From Gorillibacterium timonense (GTDB lineage Bacteria; Bacillota; Bacilli; Paenibacillales; NBRC-103111): 64,000 nt of DNA. A program made the translations under genes and the position numbers. The notes under the pieces were generated by a model. It did not search any database. It saw only the letters and a list, made by a program, of their open reading frames with translations, and was not told where the DNA came from. The stretch covers positions 343,246-407,245 of the forward strand of contig NZ_LN881723.1 in assembly GCF_001457415.1 (NCBI RefSeq). The letters are read 5' to 3'. Position 1 is the stretch's first letter, and each line of letters opens with the position of its first letter. Shown piece by piece: positions 1-10,200 of this stretch.

Positions 1-1307
1 AGCGCTTGCGCAGCGCGCTCCGCTTCGCGCAGGCGCTCCCGCTCCTCGGGCCGCGTCTCCGCGCGAAGCAGCTGCTCCTTCAGCTCGGCTTGCAGCGCGC
101 TGCCCGAGCGGAGCTTCTCGCGCTCGCTCGCTAGCCCCGCGGAATCCTCCGCGTAGCGACGCTCGGTCTGCAGCAGCTGCTCGCTCAGCTCCTGAAGCCG
201 CGTATCGGCGGCACGAATCTCCTGCTGCTCCCGCAGCGCTTGCCCGAGCTGCTCCAGCCGTACCGACAGCGGAGCGTCCTCTGCCGCCCATTCGTCTCTC
301 GCCCGCTCGTATGCGAGGCGCGTCGCCTCGTGGCGAGCCGCCATACTCTTCCGCTCGTCCTCCATCGCCGCGTTCCTCACTGCGCACTCCGCTTCGCTGC
401 GTATCCCCGCTTGCAGCGAGTCAAGCAGCGGCTTAAGCCGGGCGGCTAGCGAAGCCCGCTCCAGCTTGCGCTCGCGCTCCTGCCATTCCTCGCGGTCCGC
501 GGCGAGTCCAGCCGCTTCCACTTCATAGCGAGCCGCTTCTTCCTGCCACTGACGAAGCTGGCGGAGCTCCTCGAAGAGCCGCTCCGTTTCCTCCCGACGG
601 ACCCGGCAGCTCTTCGCTGTCTCTTCCGCTTCCAGAAGGCGTAGCCGGGCCGCTTCGACCGCCTCGGGAGACGCATCTCCTAGCCCTTGCTGCTCGGCGG
701 CGATCCGTTCTTTTTCCTGCTTGGCTTGATCCAGGCGAGCACCGAGCCGCTTGTTCAGCTGTTCCCCGTATTCCTCCAGATGGAACAGCCGCTGCAGCAT
801 TTTCCGCCGCTCCGCCCCTTTCAACGCAAGAAATTCCGCAAACTTCCCTTGGGGCAGCACAACGGCCCGGGTGAAATCCGCCATGGAAAGCCCGAGCACC
901 TCCTGGACCTTGCTGTTCACATCCTTGTGCTTGTCCGCCAGAACCACCTGCTCGCCGTCCCGGTAGTGGATGATCCGGCTCACGGACGAGGACAAAGAGA
1001 CCTCATCCTCGCGTTTAAACTGGCGATCCACCCGGTAGCGCTCCGGACCGTTTTTTCGTGACAACTCGAAGGTAAAAGAAACCGTTAGGACGGACTCGGC
1101 ATGGTTCATGATGCCCTGGGTTCCTTTCACGGCGCGCTCCACTTCGCCAAACAGCGCCAGCGTGATGGCATCGAGAATGGACGATTTGCCGCTTCCGGTC
1201 GGGCCAAAAATACCGAATACACCGGAGCCATTCAAGCCGGTGAAGTCGATTTCCTGTTTTTGCCGGTAGCTTTGCAGTCCCGAGAGGGACAAATGAATCG
1301 GTTTCAT
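1..1307 (-). CDS. sbcC: SbcC, exonuclease ATPase subunit (N-terminal part; cut by window edge)
   Basis: ATPase and coiled-coil subunit of the SbcCD (Rad50/Mre11-like) nuclease, which opens hairpins and processes DNA ends. The protein begins MKPIHLSLSGLQSYRQKQ. A Walker A motif, GPTGSGKS, lies at residues 35-42, and the typical segment TRAVVLPQGKFAEFLALKG follows at about residue 145. After about residue 180 the chain becomes Glu/Arg/Ala/Leu-rich, as expected of the ascending coiled coil. The frame is open to base 1, so about 435 residues are present; the zinc hook, descending coil and Walker B lie outside the window. The start ATG shares ATGA with the sbcD stop, which indicates translational coupling. 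Confidence 0.93.
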   Translation of the reverse strand, partial: MKPIHLSLSGLQSYRQKQEIDFTGLNGSGVFGIFGPTGSGKSSILDAITLALFGEVERAVKGTQGIMNHAESVLTVSFTFELSRKNGPERYRVDRQFKREDEVSLSSSVSRIIHYRDGEQVVLADKHKDVNSKVQEVLGLSMADFTRAVVLPQGKFAEFLALKGAERRKMLQRLFHLEEYGEQLNKRLGARLDQAKQEKERIAAEQQGLGDASPEAVEAARLRLLEAEETAKSCRVRREETERLFEELRQLRQWQEEAARYEVEAAGLAADREEWQERERKLERASLAARLKPLLDSLQAGIRSEAECAVRNAAMEDERKSMAARHEATRLAYERARDEWAAEDAPLSVRLEQLGQALREQQEIRAADTRLQELSEQLLQTERRYAEDSAGLASEREKLRSGSALQAELKEQLLRAETRPEERERLREAERAAQA

Positions 1308-2698
1308 GCTTCCCCCTCCCCAGCTGCCGCTGCTTCCATACCTGCTCTTCGCCGCTCGTATTCGGCTTTTGCCTTTTCATTCAAGTCGGTACCGGTCTGT
1401 TCCTCACCCTGCAGGGCTTCGGCTTCTACCGCTATCCCGCCAACTCCCGCGATAGGCCGGATGCTCGGATAAGCCTCAACCCTCGCCTTCGCCTTTGCAT
1501 CTGTCTCTTGAAACTCATTCTCTTCCAGAGCTTCCTCACTGTCCCCTTCATGCAAAAGCTCCAAAAACAACCGGACCAGCTCCGGCTCCGGTTCCGCCCC
1601 TTTGGTTTGCCGGGCATAGAAGCGCCGGAACAGTTCGTCGATCGGGAGCTTATCTCCCGCCTCGGAGCGCAGCTCGGACTCTTCCTGCGCGTAGACCGGC
1701 CGGATGTGGACGATACCCTCCCGCGCTTTGCGCAAGCTTTGAATCTGCTCCATCGACATCGCATCCGTGAGATGCAGCTCCAGATCGATCCATGCACGTG
1801 GATCGCGTCCCTCTTCCAGCCACCGATATACCTCGGCAAGCCCTTGGGCCGCTTTCCAGCGAACGAGCGGCCTCCCGGACGATAACGGAATCTCGCGGAT
1901 GACCGCAGGCTTCCCCGGTGCTAGATCCGCCACCGTTACCGACTTGGCTTGGCCGGCTTCCGAGAAGCTGTACGCGAGCGGCGACCCGGAATAACGGATC
2001 GGATCGGGGGCATTCAGCTGCTGAGGACGGTGCAGATGACCGAGCGCCACATACTGGGCTCCGGCTGTCAACGCATCGGTATCGACCGCATACGCGGTAC
2101 CGAGCTGATGAATCGGACGCTCGGAATCACTCGTATCTCCTCCGAACACAAAGAGGTGGCTCATGATCAAATTGACGGTATCCGGCCGAAAACCCGCGCA
2201 TTGACGGGCGACGAGAGCCTTCACCCGGTCGGCATATGCCGCATGCAGCAGCGCTTCATCCGCTTCCTCGGACAGAACCGTGCGGAGTCGCGATTCCGAC
2301 GGATACGGCAAGGCCATGAGTCGGACCTGCTCCCCGGTGCGGGATATTCCGAACTCCAACAGCTCCGAGATTGGCTGACCGATCAGGGATATCCCGTGCC
2401 GAAGCGCGAGCGGTGCCGCTGCCGCAAGCCGCTCCGGGTTGTCGTGATTGCCCGAGATGACCGCCACATGGCGCGCCCCTCCATCCGAAAGCCGGGACAG
2501 CGAGTCAAAGAATAGCTTTTCCGCCGCAGAGGGAGGATTCACAGTATCATAGATATCACCCGCCAGCAGCACCAAGTCAATTTCTTCCTCGCGCACAATC
2601 CGGACGAGCTCATCGAGAAACTGCTCCTGCTCCTCCAATCGGCTGCGTCCCTCCAGCGTTCGCCCCAGATGCCAATCCGCCGTATGTAAAATTCGCAT
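1304..2698 (-). CDS. sbcD: SbcD, exonuclease nuclease subunit
   Basis: Mre11-type metallophosphoesterase, the nuclease partner of SbcC. The N-terminus MRILHTADWHLGR carries the first metal-binding Asp/His motif; LLAGDIYD, ISGNHDNP and ALGHLHRP provide the remaining metal ligands. The start at 2698 is preceded by AGGAGG at the right spacing; an in-frame start further upstream adds 24 residues that do not look like the family. The C-terminal tail after about residue 395 is Glu/Ala-rich and longer than usual. It lies 113 bp after addA and overlaps sbcC by 4 bp, so addB-addA-sbcD-sbcC reads as one repair operon. Confidence 0.94.
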   Translation of the reverse strand: MRILHTADWHLGRTLEGRSRLEEQEQFLDELVRIVREEEIDLVLLAGDIYDTVNPPSAAEKLFFDSLSRLSDGGARHVAVISGNHDNPERLAAAAPLALRHGISLIGQPISELLEFGISRTGEQVRLMALPYPSESRLRTVLSEEADEALLHAAYADRVKALVARQCAGFRPDTVNLIMSHLFVFGGDTSDSERPIHQLGTAYAVDTDALTAGAQYVALGHLHRPQQLNAPDPIRYSGSPLAYSFSEAGQAKSVTVADLAPGKPAVIREIPLSSGRPLVRWKAAQGLAEVYRWLEEGRDPRAWIDLELHLTDAMSMEQIQSLRKAREGIVHIRPVYAQEESELRSEAGDKLPIDELFRRFYARQTKGAEPEPELVRLFLELLHEGDSEEALEENEFQETDAKAKARVEAYPSIRPIAGVGGIAVEAEALQGEEQTGTDLNEKAKAEYERRRAGMEAAAAGEGEA

Positions 2699-2773
2699 AA
2701 CTGCCTCCTCTTTCTCATTCCGAGCAGAATCCATCCCCGCCAAGACCGGGAACAGTACCCTCCCCTTCAAACG

Positions 2774-2811
2774 GGCATAGAGGCCGAGAGCCAGCTCCCA
2801 GCCTCTATGCC
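2774..2811 (-). other. Hairpin between addA and sbcD
   Basis: A perfect 11-bp inverted repeat, GGCATAGAGGC / GCCTCTATGCC, starts directly at the addA stop codon. The 16-nt loop can pair further (GGGAGC with GCTCTC). No T-tract follows on the minus strand, so it is a poor intrinsic terminator. It may protect an mRNA end or partly attenuate sbcDC expression. Confidence 0.5.
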
Positions 2812-5800
2812 TTACCCGATCAATTTAACCGACTGTGCTCCGTCAAAGAAATAAACGTGGATCTCAGCAGGCTTCCGGTGGCGGATTTGCTCCACCGCCT
2901 TCGCATAAAGCTCCAGTTGAATCCGGTATCGTTCCGCGCGCCCGGCAGCCTCTTCCCGCCACAACGAATCAGTTTTGTAATCCAGCAACACGAGTCCGCC
3001 TGCATCCTCGAACAGGCAATCGATGATCCCCTGCACGAGGATCGTCTCCTCGGCATCTTTTCCCTGTAAACCAGGGTACAGCTCGCCTGCTTTCAGCTTC
3101 AAGCTGAAGGGGAGCTCCCTCTCCACCCGCCCGGCAAAGAGCAGCCGTCGTCCAATCTCCGTCTGGAAAAAGCGAAAGAGCTCCGCCGGGGCAACCACCG
3201 CCGCTTGCTCGGCCGTCAATAGCCGCCGAGCGGTCATCTGCTCGACCGTCCGCAGCACATCCTCCTCCGATAAATCCGGATGAAGGGGAAGCCGCTGCAG
3301 GACGGCGTGATAGACCGTTCCTCGTTCCGCTGCGTTCAAGCCGCGATGTTCGGCAAACTTCGGACGCCGGAATACCGCCGCCTTGGTCGCGGGAAATGAA
3401 GAGCCTGCAGAGGCGGAAGACTCGTGCATGTCCATCATGCTGGAGTTCATTGGCGAGCTGAGCTTACCGCCCACTCGTCTACCATCCGCTTTACCGGCAG
3501 TTCCATCAGCAGCCATTACGGCTCCCTGCTCTGCTCTCACACCTGGGATCACTGACAGATCTTCCGCGTCCTGTTCAACTCTATCGATACCTGGGATCAC
3601 CGACAGACCTTCCGCTCCCTGCTCAGCTCTATCGATACCTGGGATCATCCGCAGACCATCTATGCCCGCTTCTTCCTCTTCGGAAGCCGTCTGCTGGCGC
3701 TCCGCCAGCCGCTTCAATTCGCTTACGGTCGTCTTCGTGATGAGCCGAGTCACCGCTTCATGCGGATAAGTCCAGGACAAACGCCGGTTGACTTCCTCCG
3801 CCAGACCAGTACCCGGAAGCGGGAGCTGTCCCCCCCGCCGCAATGCATCCAGCCAGTCGCGATTGCCCTCCTCTTGCCGGTTCTGTCCGTCTGTTCTCGC
3901 TTGTGCATAAGAGTCTGCGGGAAGCACAGAGATTTTCCACCGGGAAGGGTCCGCTTGTCCGGGCAACGCCAGAGCGGCGCCCGCCACATGCAGCCATTCT
4001 TCTGCATCGGGGTGCCGGATCAGCGCAGGGCCGATCCAATCGAGGTAGCAGGATGCGGAGGCCAGCTCGTAATCCGGCAAGGTCTCGCCGTCTCCTGAAC
4101 CGGCTCGCAGCCATTGGCCCGTCTCCTTCGCGGCATCCTTGACCGTTCCGACCAAAATCAACTTCTCTCTCGCCCGCGTCAAGGCGACATAGAGCACCCG
4201 CATTTCCTCGGCGAGCGCCTCCAGCTTCAGACGTCGGCGAATCGCCAGCGTCGCCAGGCTCGGATAAGACAAGCGCAGGCCGAGATCGATGTATTTCGGG
4301 CCGAAGCCGAGATCCTTGTGCAGCAGGAAGGAGCCATTCAGATCCTGCCGGTTGAAAGGCTTGGACAAGCCCGCCACGAAAACGACGGGAAACTCCAGCC
4401 CCTTGCTCTTGTGGATGGTCATGATCTTGACGACATCCTCCTGCTCGCCAAGGGAACGTGCCGCTCCAAGGTCGCCGCCGCTCTCCCGCATCCGGTTTAG
4501 AAAGCGCAAAAACCGGAACAGCCCGCGAAACGAGGTCGATTCATACTGCTTCGCCCGGTCGTGTAAAGCCCGCAGGTTAGCCTGGCGCTGTATCCCGCCG
4601 GGAAGGCCGCCGACAAAGTCGTAATACTTGGTTTCCCGATACAGCCTCCAGATCAGCTCAGCCACGGTCATCTGCCGCGCATCCCGACGCCAGCGATCCA
4701 GCCGCTCCTGAAATCCGTACAGCTTATCCGCCAGCTCCGGATTGACATCCACGCCGCTTCCCGCCTCAGGACGTCCATAAGCCAACACCGCGTCGTAAAA
4801 GGCTCCATCCCGCTTATGCACACGAAGCTGCGCCAGCTCGTCCGCACTGAAGCCGAACAAGGGCGAATGCAAGACCCCGGCAAGAGGGATATCTTGGTAC
4901 GGATTATCAATCACCTTGAGCAGCGACAGCATGACCTCAACCTCGACGGCCGAGAAAAAGCCGCTCCCCAGCTCCGCATAGACGGGGATGCCAGCCTTGC
5001 CGAGCTCCTCCGCAAAGAGAGGCGCCCAGCCCGCCGTCGAGCGCATGAGGATGACGATATCGCGGTACGCAAGAGGTCTTGCCTGCTCTGAGCCTTTCGC
5101 CGATACCGGAAAAGAAGAATGCCCGCCTTGTCCCATCAATTGGTGAATCCGCTCCGCAACAAAGCGCGCCTCCAGCCTCGCCGTTTCCTGCTCTTGTCTC
5201 GTCCATGCGCCTTCTTCGTCGGCAGACTCCGCGTTATCGCCGGTCACGCCTCCCGTTTCACCATTCGGCCCGCTTGTCCCGTCTCCGCTCTCGCTGCCTG
5301 CTCTCAGCGCTTTTTCCGCATCCGCTTCGCCTGCTTTCGGCGCGCCTTTTGCCTCTGTCCCGCTTGCTTTCGACGTGCTAGCCGTTTCCATTCCGCTTAT
5401 TTGTGAAGCAAACGCTCCTTCCACACGGCTTCCCGTCGGCGCTTCCTTCCCGCCGGTTCCATCCCTGTCGGTTCCAGCTTCATCGGCTTGCAGCAGCTCC
5501 GTTTGTCCGGCTTTGTCCAGGATGACCGCTTCCACCGCCAGATCCGCATCCACCTCGGGATAACGCGCTCCCGGTACAAGCTCCGCGCTTGCATCGTAGC
5601 GGATTTCGCCCACCCGCTCTTCCATGATCTGCCGGAAAAGATAGTTGACCCCGTTCACCACATCGGTACGGCTGCGGAAATTTCGGGCCAAATCGATGCG
5701 CAGCCCGGCTCCCGCACGGCCGCGGAATGCCTCCTCCCGCTCGGACGACTCCTCCTGATCGATAGCCCCCTCCACACTTTTCCGATAAGCCTTGTACTTC

Positions 5801-7278
5801 TCCAGGAAGAGGCCGGGCTCGGCAAGGCGGAACCGGTAGATGCTCTGCTTCACATCCCCGACCAGGAAGCGATTGCCCGCGCCAGGGCGTGAGATCAGCG
5901 AAACAATGGTCTCCTGCACCCGGTTCGTATCTTGATATTCATCGAGCAGCACTTCCTCAAAATGATTCCGGTACTCGAGGGCAGCTTCGGAGGGAAGAGG
6001 CTTTCCTTCCGCATCCGTTCCTCCGCTCAGGATTTGCAAAGCGTAGTGCTCCAGATCGGAAAAGTCGACCAGCCCTTTCTCCCGCTTCGCGGCTCCATAC
6101 TGATCCGCGAAGTCGATGATGAGCCGGGCCAGCGCGTCCATGACCGGAGCCATGTGCTGCAGCTCGCTCTCGTAGTCAGCACGTGTGCGATCGAACAGCT
6201 CCTCTTTCATCTTCGCCCAGCGGGCTTTGGCTCCATCGCGCAGCTCCTGTGCCGCCTTTTGCAGGACTTTGTCGTAGTCGTCTCCGCGACAGGGCTTCAG
6301 CCGTCCGAAGATCGATAACCCGGTAGCGGCTTGCAGCTCGTCCCACTCTCCGTCGGCAAGCGCCAGCAGATGGCGGAACACCTCCGCTTCCTCTGACAGA
6401 TTGGCTTTATAGGGGAGCGGACCAGCTGGAAGAGAAGCGATGCGGCCCGCTTCCTCCAGAAGCCCGATGATCCCCGAGAGCTCCAACCGGACATCCGCCT
6501 GCAGGCTCGCAAACCACAGGCTTGCGCCCACGGCTCGTCCCTTGCTGACAGCTGCACGAAGCTCGTCCGATCCACCGGATTGGCCCTCAACTGAATCACC
6601 CGATCGATCCGCTGTGCTCGCGACAAGATCCTCACCTGCTCCGGCGAAGCGGGAAGCCATCTCCGCAACCCAAGCCGCCGGTGCGGGGTGGCTGCGCGAC
6701 GCCTCATACAGGGTCGCGATCAGCTTGAACAGCTGCCCGTCGCCTTTCTCACCACCGAAGCCGTCAGCGAGGAGCCAGAAGCCGTCGCCCTCCACCGAGG
6801 ACGCAAACCGGCTGTCGACCAATTCTTCGATCAGCTCCTGCTTGATCAGCTCGGCCTCCGTCTCGTTCGCGATGCGAAAGCCGGGATCGAGGCCGATCGT
6901 GCGGTAATGCCGGCGAATGACTTCCAGGCATAAGGAATGCAGCGTCGTAATCGAAGCTCGCGGCAGAAGCGCAAGCTGCGAGCGCAGATGCCGCGAGGAC
7001 GGATTCTTCGTCAGCTCGTTCTCGAGCGCGCTGCGAATCCTCTCCCGCATCTCCGCTGCGGCGGCATTCGTGAAGGTCGCCACGAGCAGCCGGTCCACGT
7101 CGAGCGGATTCGCCTCATCGCATACCCGGCGGATAATCCGTTCGACCAGCACCGCTGTCTTGCCGGAGCCGGCCGCAGCGGCGACCAGCGTATTCTGTCC
7201 CCGGCAGGCGATGGCCTGCCACTGTTCATCCGTCCATGTCGAACCGACCGGCTTCGCACCCAGTCTCCATCCGCTCAT
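2812..7278 (-). CDS. addA: AddA, helicase-nuclease subunit of AddAB
   Basis: UvrD-like helicase and RecB-type nuclease subunit of AddAB, which resects double-strand breaks. Motifs in order: Walker A AAAGSGKT (residues 34-41), LLDEYQDTN (motif II), VGDVKQSIYRFR (III), TIHKSKGLEFPVVFV (V), VLYVALTRAREKLIL (VI), and C-terminal nuclease residues in GIIDCLFEDAG...LLDYKTDS. The start at 7278 (MSGWRLGAKP) is chosen because its ATG overlaps the addB stop (ATGA); a longer upstream frame exists but is Arg/Gly-rich noise. At about 1488 residues it is longer than typical AddA. Two low-complexity insertions account for this: one Glu/Gly/Ser/Thr-rich before the second RecA domain, and one ahead of the nuclease domain that contains tandem repeats. 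Confidence 0.95.
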   Translation of the reverse strand: MSGWRLGAKPVGSTWTDEQWQAIACRGQNTLVAAAAGSGKTAVLVERIIRRVCDEANPLDVDRLLVATFTNAAAAEMRERIRSALENELTKNPSSRHLRSQLALLPRASITTLHSLCLEVIRRHYRTIGLDPGFRIANETEAELIKQELIEELVDSRFASSVEGDGFWLLADGFGGEKGDGQLFKLIATLYEASRSHPAPAAWVAEMASRFAGAGEDLVASTADRSGDSVEGQSGGSDELRAAVSKGRAVGASLWFASLQADVRLELSGIIGLLEEAGRIASLPAGPLPYKANLSEEAEVFRHLLALADGEWDELQAATGLSIFGRLKPCRGDDYDKVLQKAAQELRDGAKARWAKMKEELFDRTRADYESELQHMAPVMDALARLIIDFADQYGAAKREKGLVDFSDLEHYALQILSGGTDAEGKPLPSEAALEYRNHFEEVLLDEYQDTNRVQETIVSLISRPGAGNRFLVGDVKQSIYRFRLAEPGLFLEKYKAYRKSVEGAIDQEESSEREEAFRGRAGAGLRIDLARNFRSRTDVVNGVNYLFRQIMEERVGEIRYDASAELVPGARYPEVDADLAVEAVILDKAGQTELLQADEAGTDRDGTGGKEAPTGSRVEGAFASQISGMETASTSKASGTEAKGAPKAGEADAEKALRAGSESGDGTSGPNGETGGVTGDNAESADEEGAWTRQEQETARLEARFVAERIHQLMGQGGHSSFPVSAKGSEQARPLAYRDIVILMRSTAGWAPLFAEELGKAGIPVYAELGSGFFSAVEVEVMLSLLKVIDNPYQDIPLAGVLHSPLFGFSADELAQLRVHKRDGAFYDAVLAYGRPEAGSGVDVNPELADKLYGFQERLDRWRRDARQMTVAELIWRLYRETKYYDFVGGLPGGIQRQANLRALHDRAKQYESTSFRGLFRFLRFLNRMRESGGDLGAARSLGEQEDVVKIMTIHKSKGLEFPVVFVAGLSKPFNRQDLNGSFLLHKDLGFGPKYIDLGLRLSYPSLATLAIRRRLKLEALAEEMRVLYVALTRAREKLILVGTVKDAAKETGQWLRAGSGDGETLPDYELASASCYLDWIGPALIRHPDAEEWLHVAGAALALPGQADPSRWKISVLPADSYAQARTDGQNRQEEGNRDWLDALRRGGQLPLPGTGLAEEVNRRLSWTYPHEAVTRLITKTTVSELKRLAERQQTASEEEEAGIDGLRMIPGIDRAEQGAEGLSVIPGIDRVEQDAEDLSVIPGVRAEQGAVMAADGTAGKADGRRVGGKLSSPMNSSMMDMHESSASAGSSFPATKAAVFRRPKFAEHRGLNAAERGTVYHAVLQRLPLHPDLSEEDVLRTVEQMTARRLLTAEQAAVVAPAELFRFFQTEIGRRLLFAGRVERELPFSLKLKAGELYPGLQGKDAEETILVQGIIDCLFEDAGGLVLLDYKTDSLWREEAAGRAERYRIQLELYAKAVEQIRHRKPAEIHVYFFDGAQSVKLIG
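3521..3672. repeat. 48-bp tandem repeats inside addA
   Basis: About three imperfect copies of a 48-bp unit, at 3541-3588, 3589-3636 and a partial copy from 3637, with a further fragment just before. The translated units resemble LSVIPGIDRVEQDAED and LSVIPGVRAEQGA, inserted just upstream of the nuclease domain. The period is a multiple of three, so the reading frame is kept. Confidence 0.75.
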
Positions 7279-10200
7279 GACTTCGCCTCCTTGTCCGCTT
7301 GCTCCGGTTTGCCCGCCGAGCGCTCCAACGCCGACCACACCGCGTCGCTCCCATAGGCGGGAAGCGTGCGGAATTCGCCGCCCGGCACCCCGGTGTCCAT
7401 TTGGCAGACGGCCAGGTAGGGGCAGTAGTCGCATGCGGTCTTCCTGCCGAGCTTGTACGGCTCCACATTCGCGACACCCGCGGCGATTTGCGATCCGATC
7501 TGCTTCACCGATCCGCGCACATGCTTTTGCAAGAGAGACCACTGATCCTCGCTAGCGACAGACGCCCCCTTGCGGAACGTGCCGTCCTTCTTGATCGCCA
7601 CCGGCAGGATATCCGAGGCTCCGCTATCGGCTTGCAGAGCCGCATCCATCAGCCCAAGAGATTCCTTGTCCGCCAGCAGCAGCCCTTTCATCTTGAAGCG
7701 CCGACGCAGCTCCGCTTCCGCTGTTTCGGGATCAAGCCGTCCCGGCATGCTGAGGAGCGGATTGTGCACGTGGAAATAGAGTACGCCGGCAGGAATCGCC
7801 TTTTGGCCAAGCCAGCGTTCGGAATGGCTGACGACCACATCCAGGTATGTCAGCATCTGCAGAGACAAGCCGCTGTACAGCTCCGTCAAGTCGAGCGAAC
7901 GGGCGCTCGATTTGTAATCGATGACGCGCAGGTACATGCCCTTCTCGCCGTCTGCACGATCTACGCGGTCGATTCTCCCGGCGATTTCCATCCGGCCGCC
8001 GCTATTCAGCGGAAAGACGAGCGGAGGCAGCTTTTCCCCCGGACCGAAGGCAAGCTCCAGCTCCACCGGATAAAACCCGTTGCCCCGCGCATGCTCCGCC
8101 ACCACAGCCGAAGCCCGCGTGACGATCTCCTTCAGCTTGCGCGCGATGTAGCGGTACCGATTGTTGCTGAGCAGGATTTCCCCTTGCAGCCGGGGAATGA
8201 TCCGGTCAACCGCCTGCGATGCCTTTTCTTTCACTCTCTCCATCGGCAAATCCGACCAATTCAACCCGTCCGCGTTCAGCTCCCGCACCACCTGACTGAG
8301 CGCAGCATGGAAGAGCTGGCCGATATCGGGCGCTTCCAGCCGGAACAGCCTGCGTTCCTTCAGCCGAAGACCGTGGGAAGCAAAATGGGAAAACGGGCAT
8401 GCGACAAACCGCTCCATTCGCGATACGCTCGCTCGGAGCACGTCTCCGTACAGCTCTTTTGCCGTTAAGGAATCTAGCCTTTCCTGCCCAATTCCATAGG
8501 TGAGGGAGCTTTGGATCAGGGCAAGATCAGACCGATGACTCCCATCCAGCCAGCGGTACACATCCTGCCAAACCTCCGGGACCTGTTGCCCTTCAAGCCC
8601 CTCCTGTAAATACACGCCGAGATCTGACAAAGCACGGTCCGGGTGTGTCAGATACGACAGCGTCTCTTCGTTTGATGCCGCGGCAGGAGGAGCCGCATAA
8701 AGCAGCCTTTCGTTCTCACGCGCGAGTGGGAAAACAGCGCCCAACTGCCGGATGATCTCCGATGGGAGCAGCGCTTTCCCTTCATCATCGGCCAAGGTGT
8801 AGCTGAGCCACAGTCGGTCCGAAGGAGAGGTTAAGCCGGTATAGAGCAAAAGCTGCTCATCGAGAAGCCGCCTGCGGGCTCCTCCGGGCAGCTCAAGTCC
8901 AGCATCCGTCAGCCGAAGCCGCTCGGCATCGCTCCAGATGCCGTCCTCTTCGGGCTTCGCCGGCAGAACGCCTTCGTTCGCTCCGAGGATGAAGACGATC
9001 CACTTCTGCTCCGAGCGAGTCCGGTCCATGGAACCGACCAGCACCTGATCGAGCGCGGGCGGAACAAGGCCGAGACACAAGCTCTCCAGCCCGGTATCGA
9101 CCAAGCGAGCGAACAGCTCGGCGTCGAGCTCTTCGTCGCCCATCAGCTCGACCAGCTCATCGAACAGCTCAATCACCTTATCCCAGAGCTGAACATGTTC
9201 TTGGGCTTTCTCAGGTTCGCCCGCGCGGAGCGCCTCATCCGACCAGCTTTGCAGCTTCTCCGGTACTCCGCAGCTTGTGAGCAGGGTATAGAGGGCGGAG
9301 GCGTGCTCGCGAACCGTCTTCGCCTTCTTCGTCAGCCGCTCAAACTCTGCAAACCGGAGCAGAATATGATCTCGGTTCCCCTTGATGAGGCCATGCCGAG
9401 CCTTCTCCGCTTCCGTCGCTTCTCGCGGCACAGCTTCTTCCTCCTCGTCCAGAGGGAGCGGCACGTAAAGCTCCCAATACCGGTCATCCTTCCAGCGGCT
9501 GCCCGCAATTCCCCGCGCCAGGACATAGTTCTCCAACAGGTCCACTCCCCGGCGATCCAGATGGGGCAGAGCGGAAGGATCAAGCGCAGCCGCAGCCTCC
9601 TCCTCTTCGAAGAAGGACAGCTGGCCTTCGCCAGCCTCCCGTCCCTCCTTTTCTCCCTTGATGGTGGATACTCCGCCTTCCAGCGGTCCCGTGCCATTCC
9701 CCAGTAAAAAGTCCGTTTTGACGCAGCGGAACACCGCTTCATACGGCCAGTCCCGGATCACGACCTCCTGAGCGGATCGTATGAACTCCATGAGGGGGTG
9801 ATGCAGCACGGGGCGCCGCTCATCGAGGAAGTGAGGAATTCCAAAGGAGGTGAACACCTGCTGGATCAAGTCGGCATACTCGTCCATTCGCCGCACGCGG
9901 ATGGCCATCTCCCGGTAGCGGCGACCTTCATCGCGCGAGAGCCGCACGATTTCCCGTGCACAGCCCTCTACCTCCGCCCTCCGATTCACGGCTGCGGCCA
10001 TCACGATGTCCGAGCCGAATCGGCTTTCCGGGTAAACAATTCGCCGCGCAGCCGCCCGATCCTCAAAGGTCCGCTCCAGATGGGCAAGCATCGGGCTTCT
10101 CCGAAAGCGTGGCATGGCGTCAGATGGCAGTACGAGAGGGTCGGCAATCTCGACCCCAGCCTCGTCCGCTTTCTGAAGAAGCTGAGCCATCGCCTTCGCC

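Noticed and set aside
7299..8468. A 389-codon plus-strand frame opposite addB
   Set aside because: Shadow of addB codon usage; no recognisable protein features.
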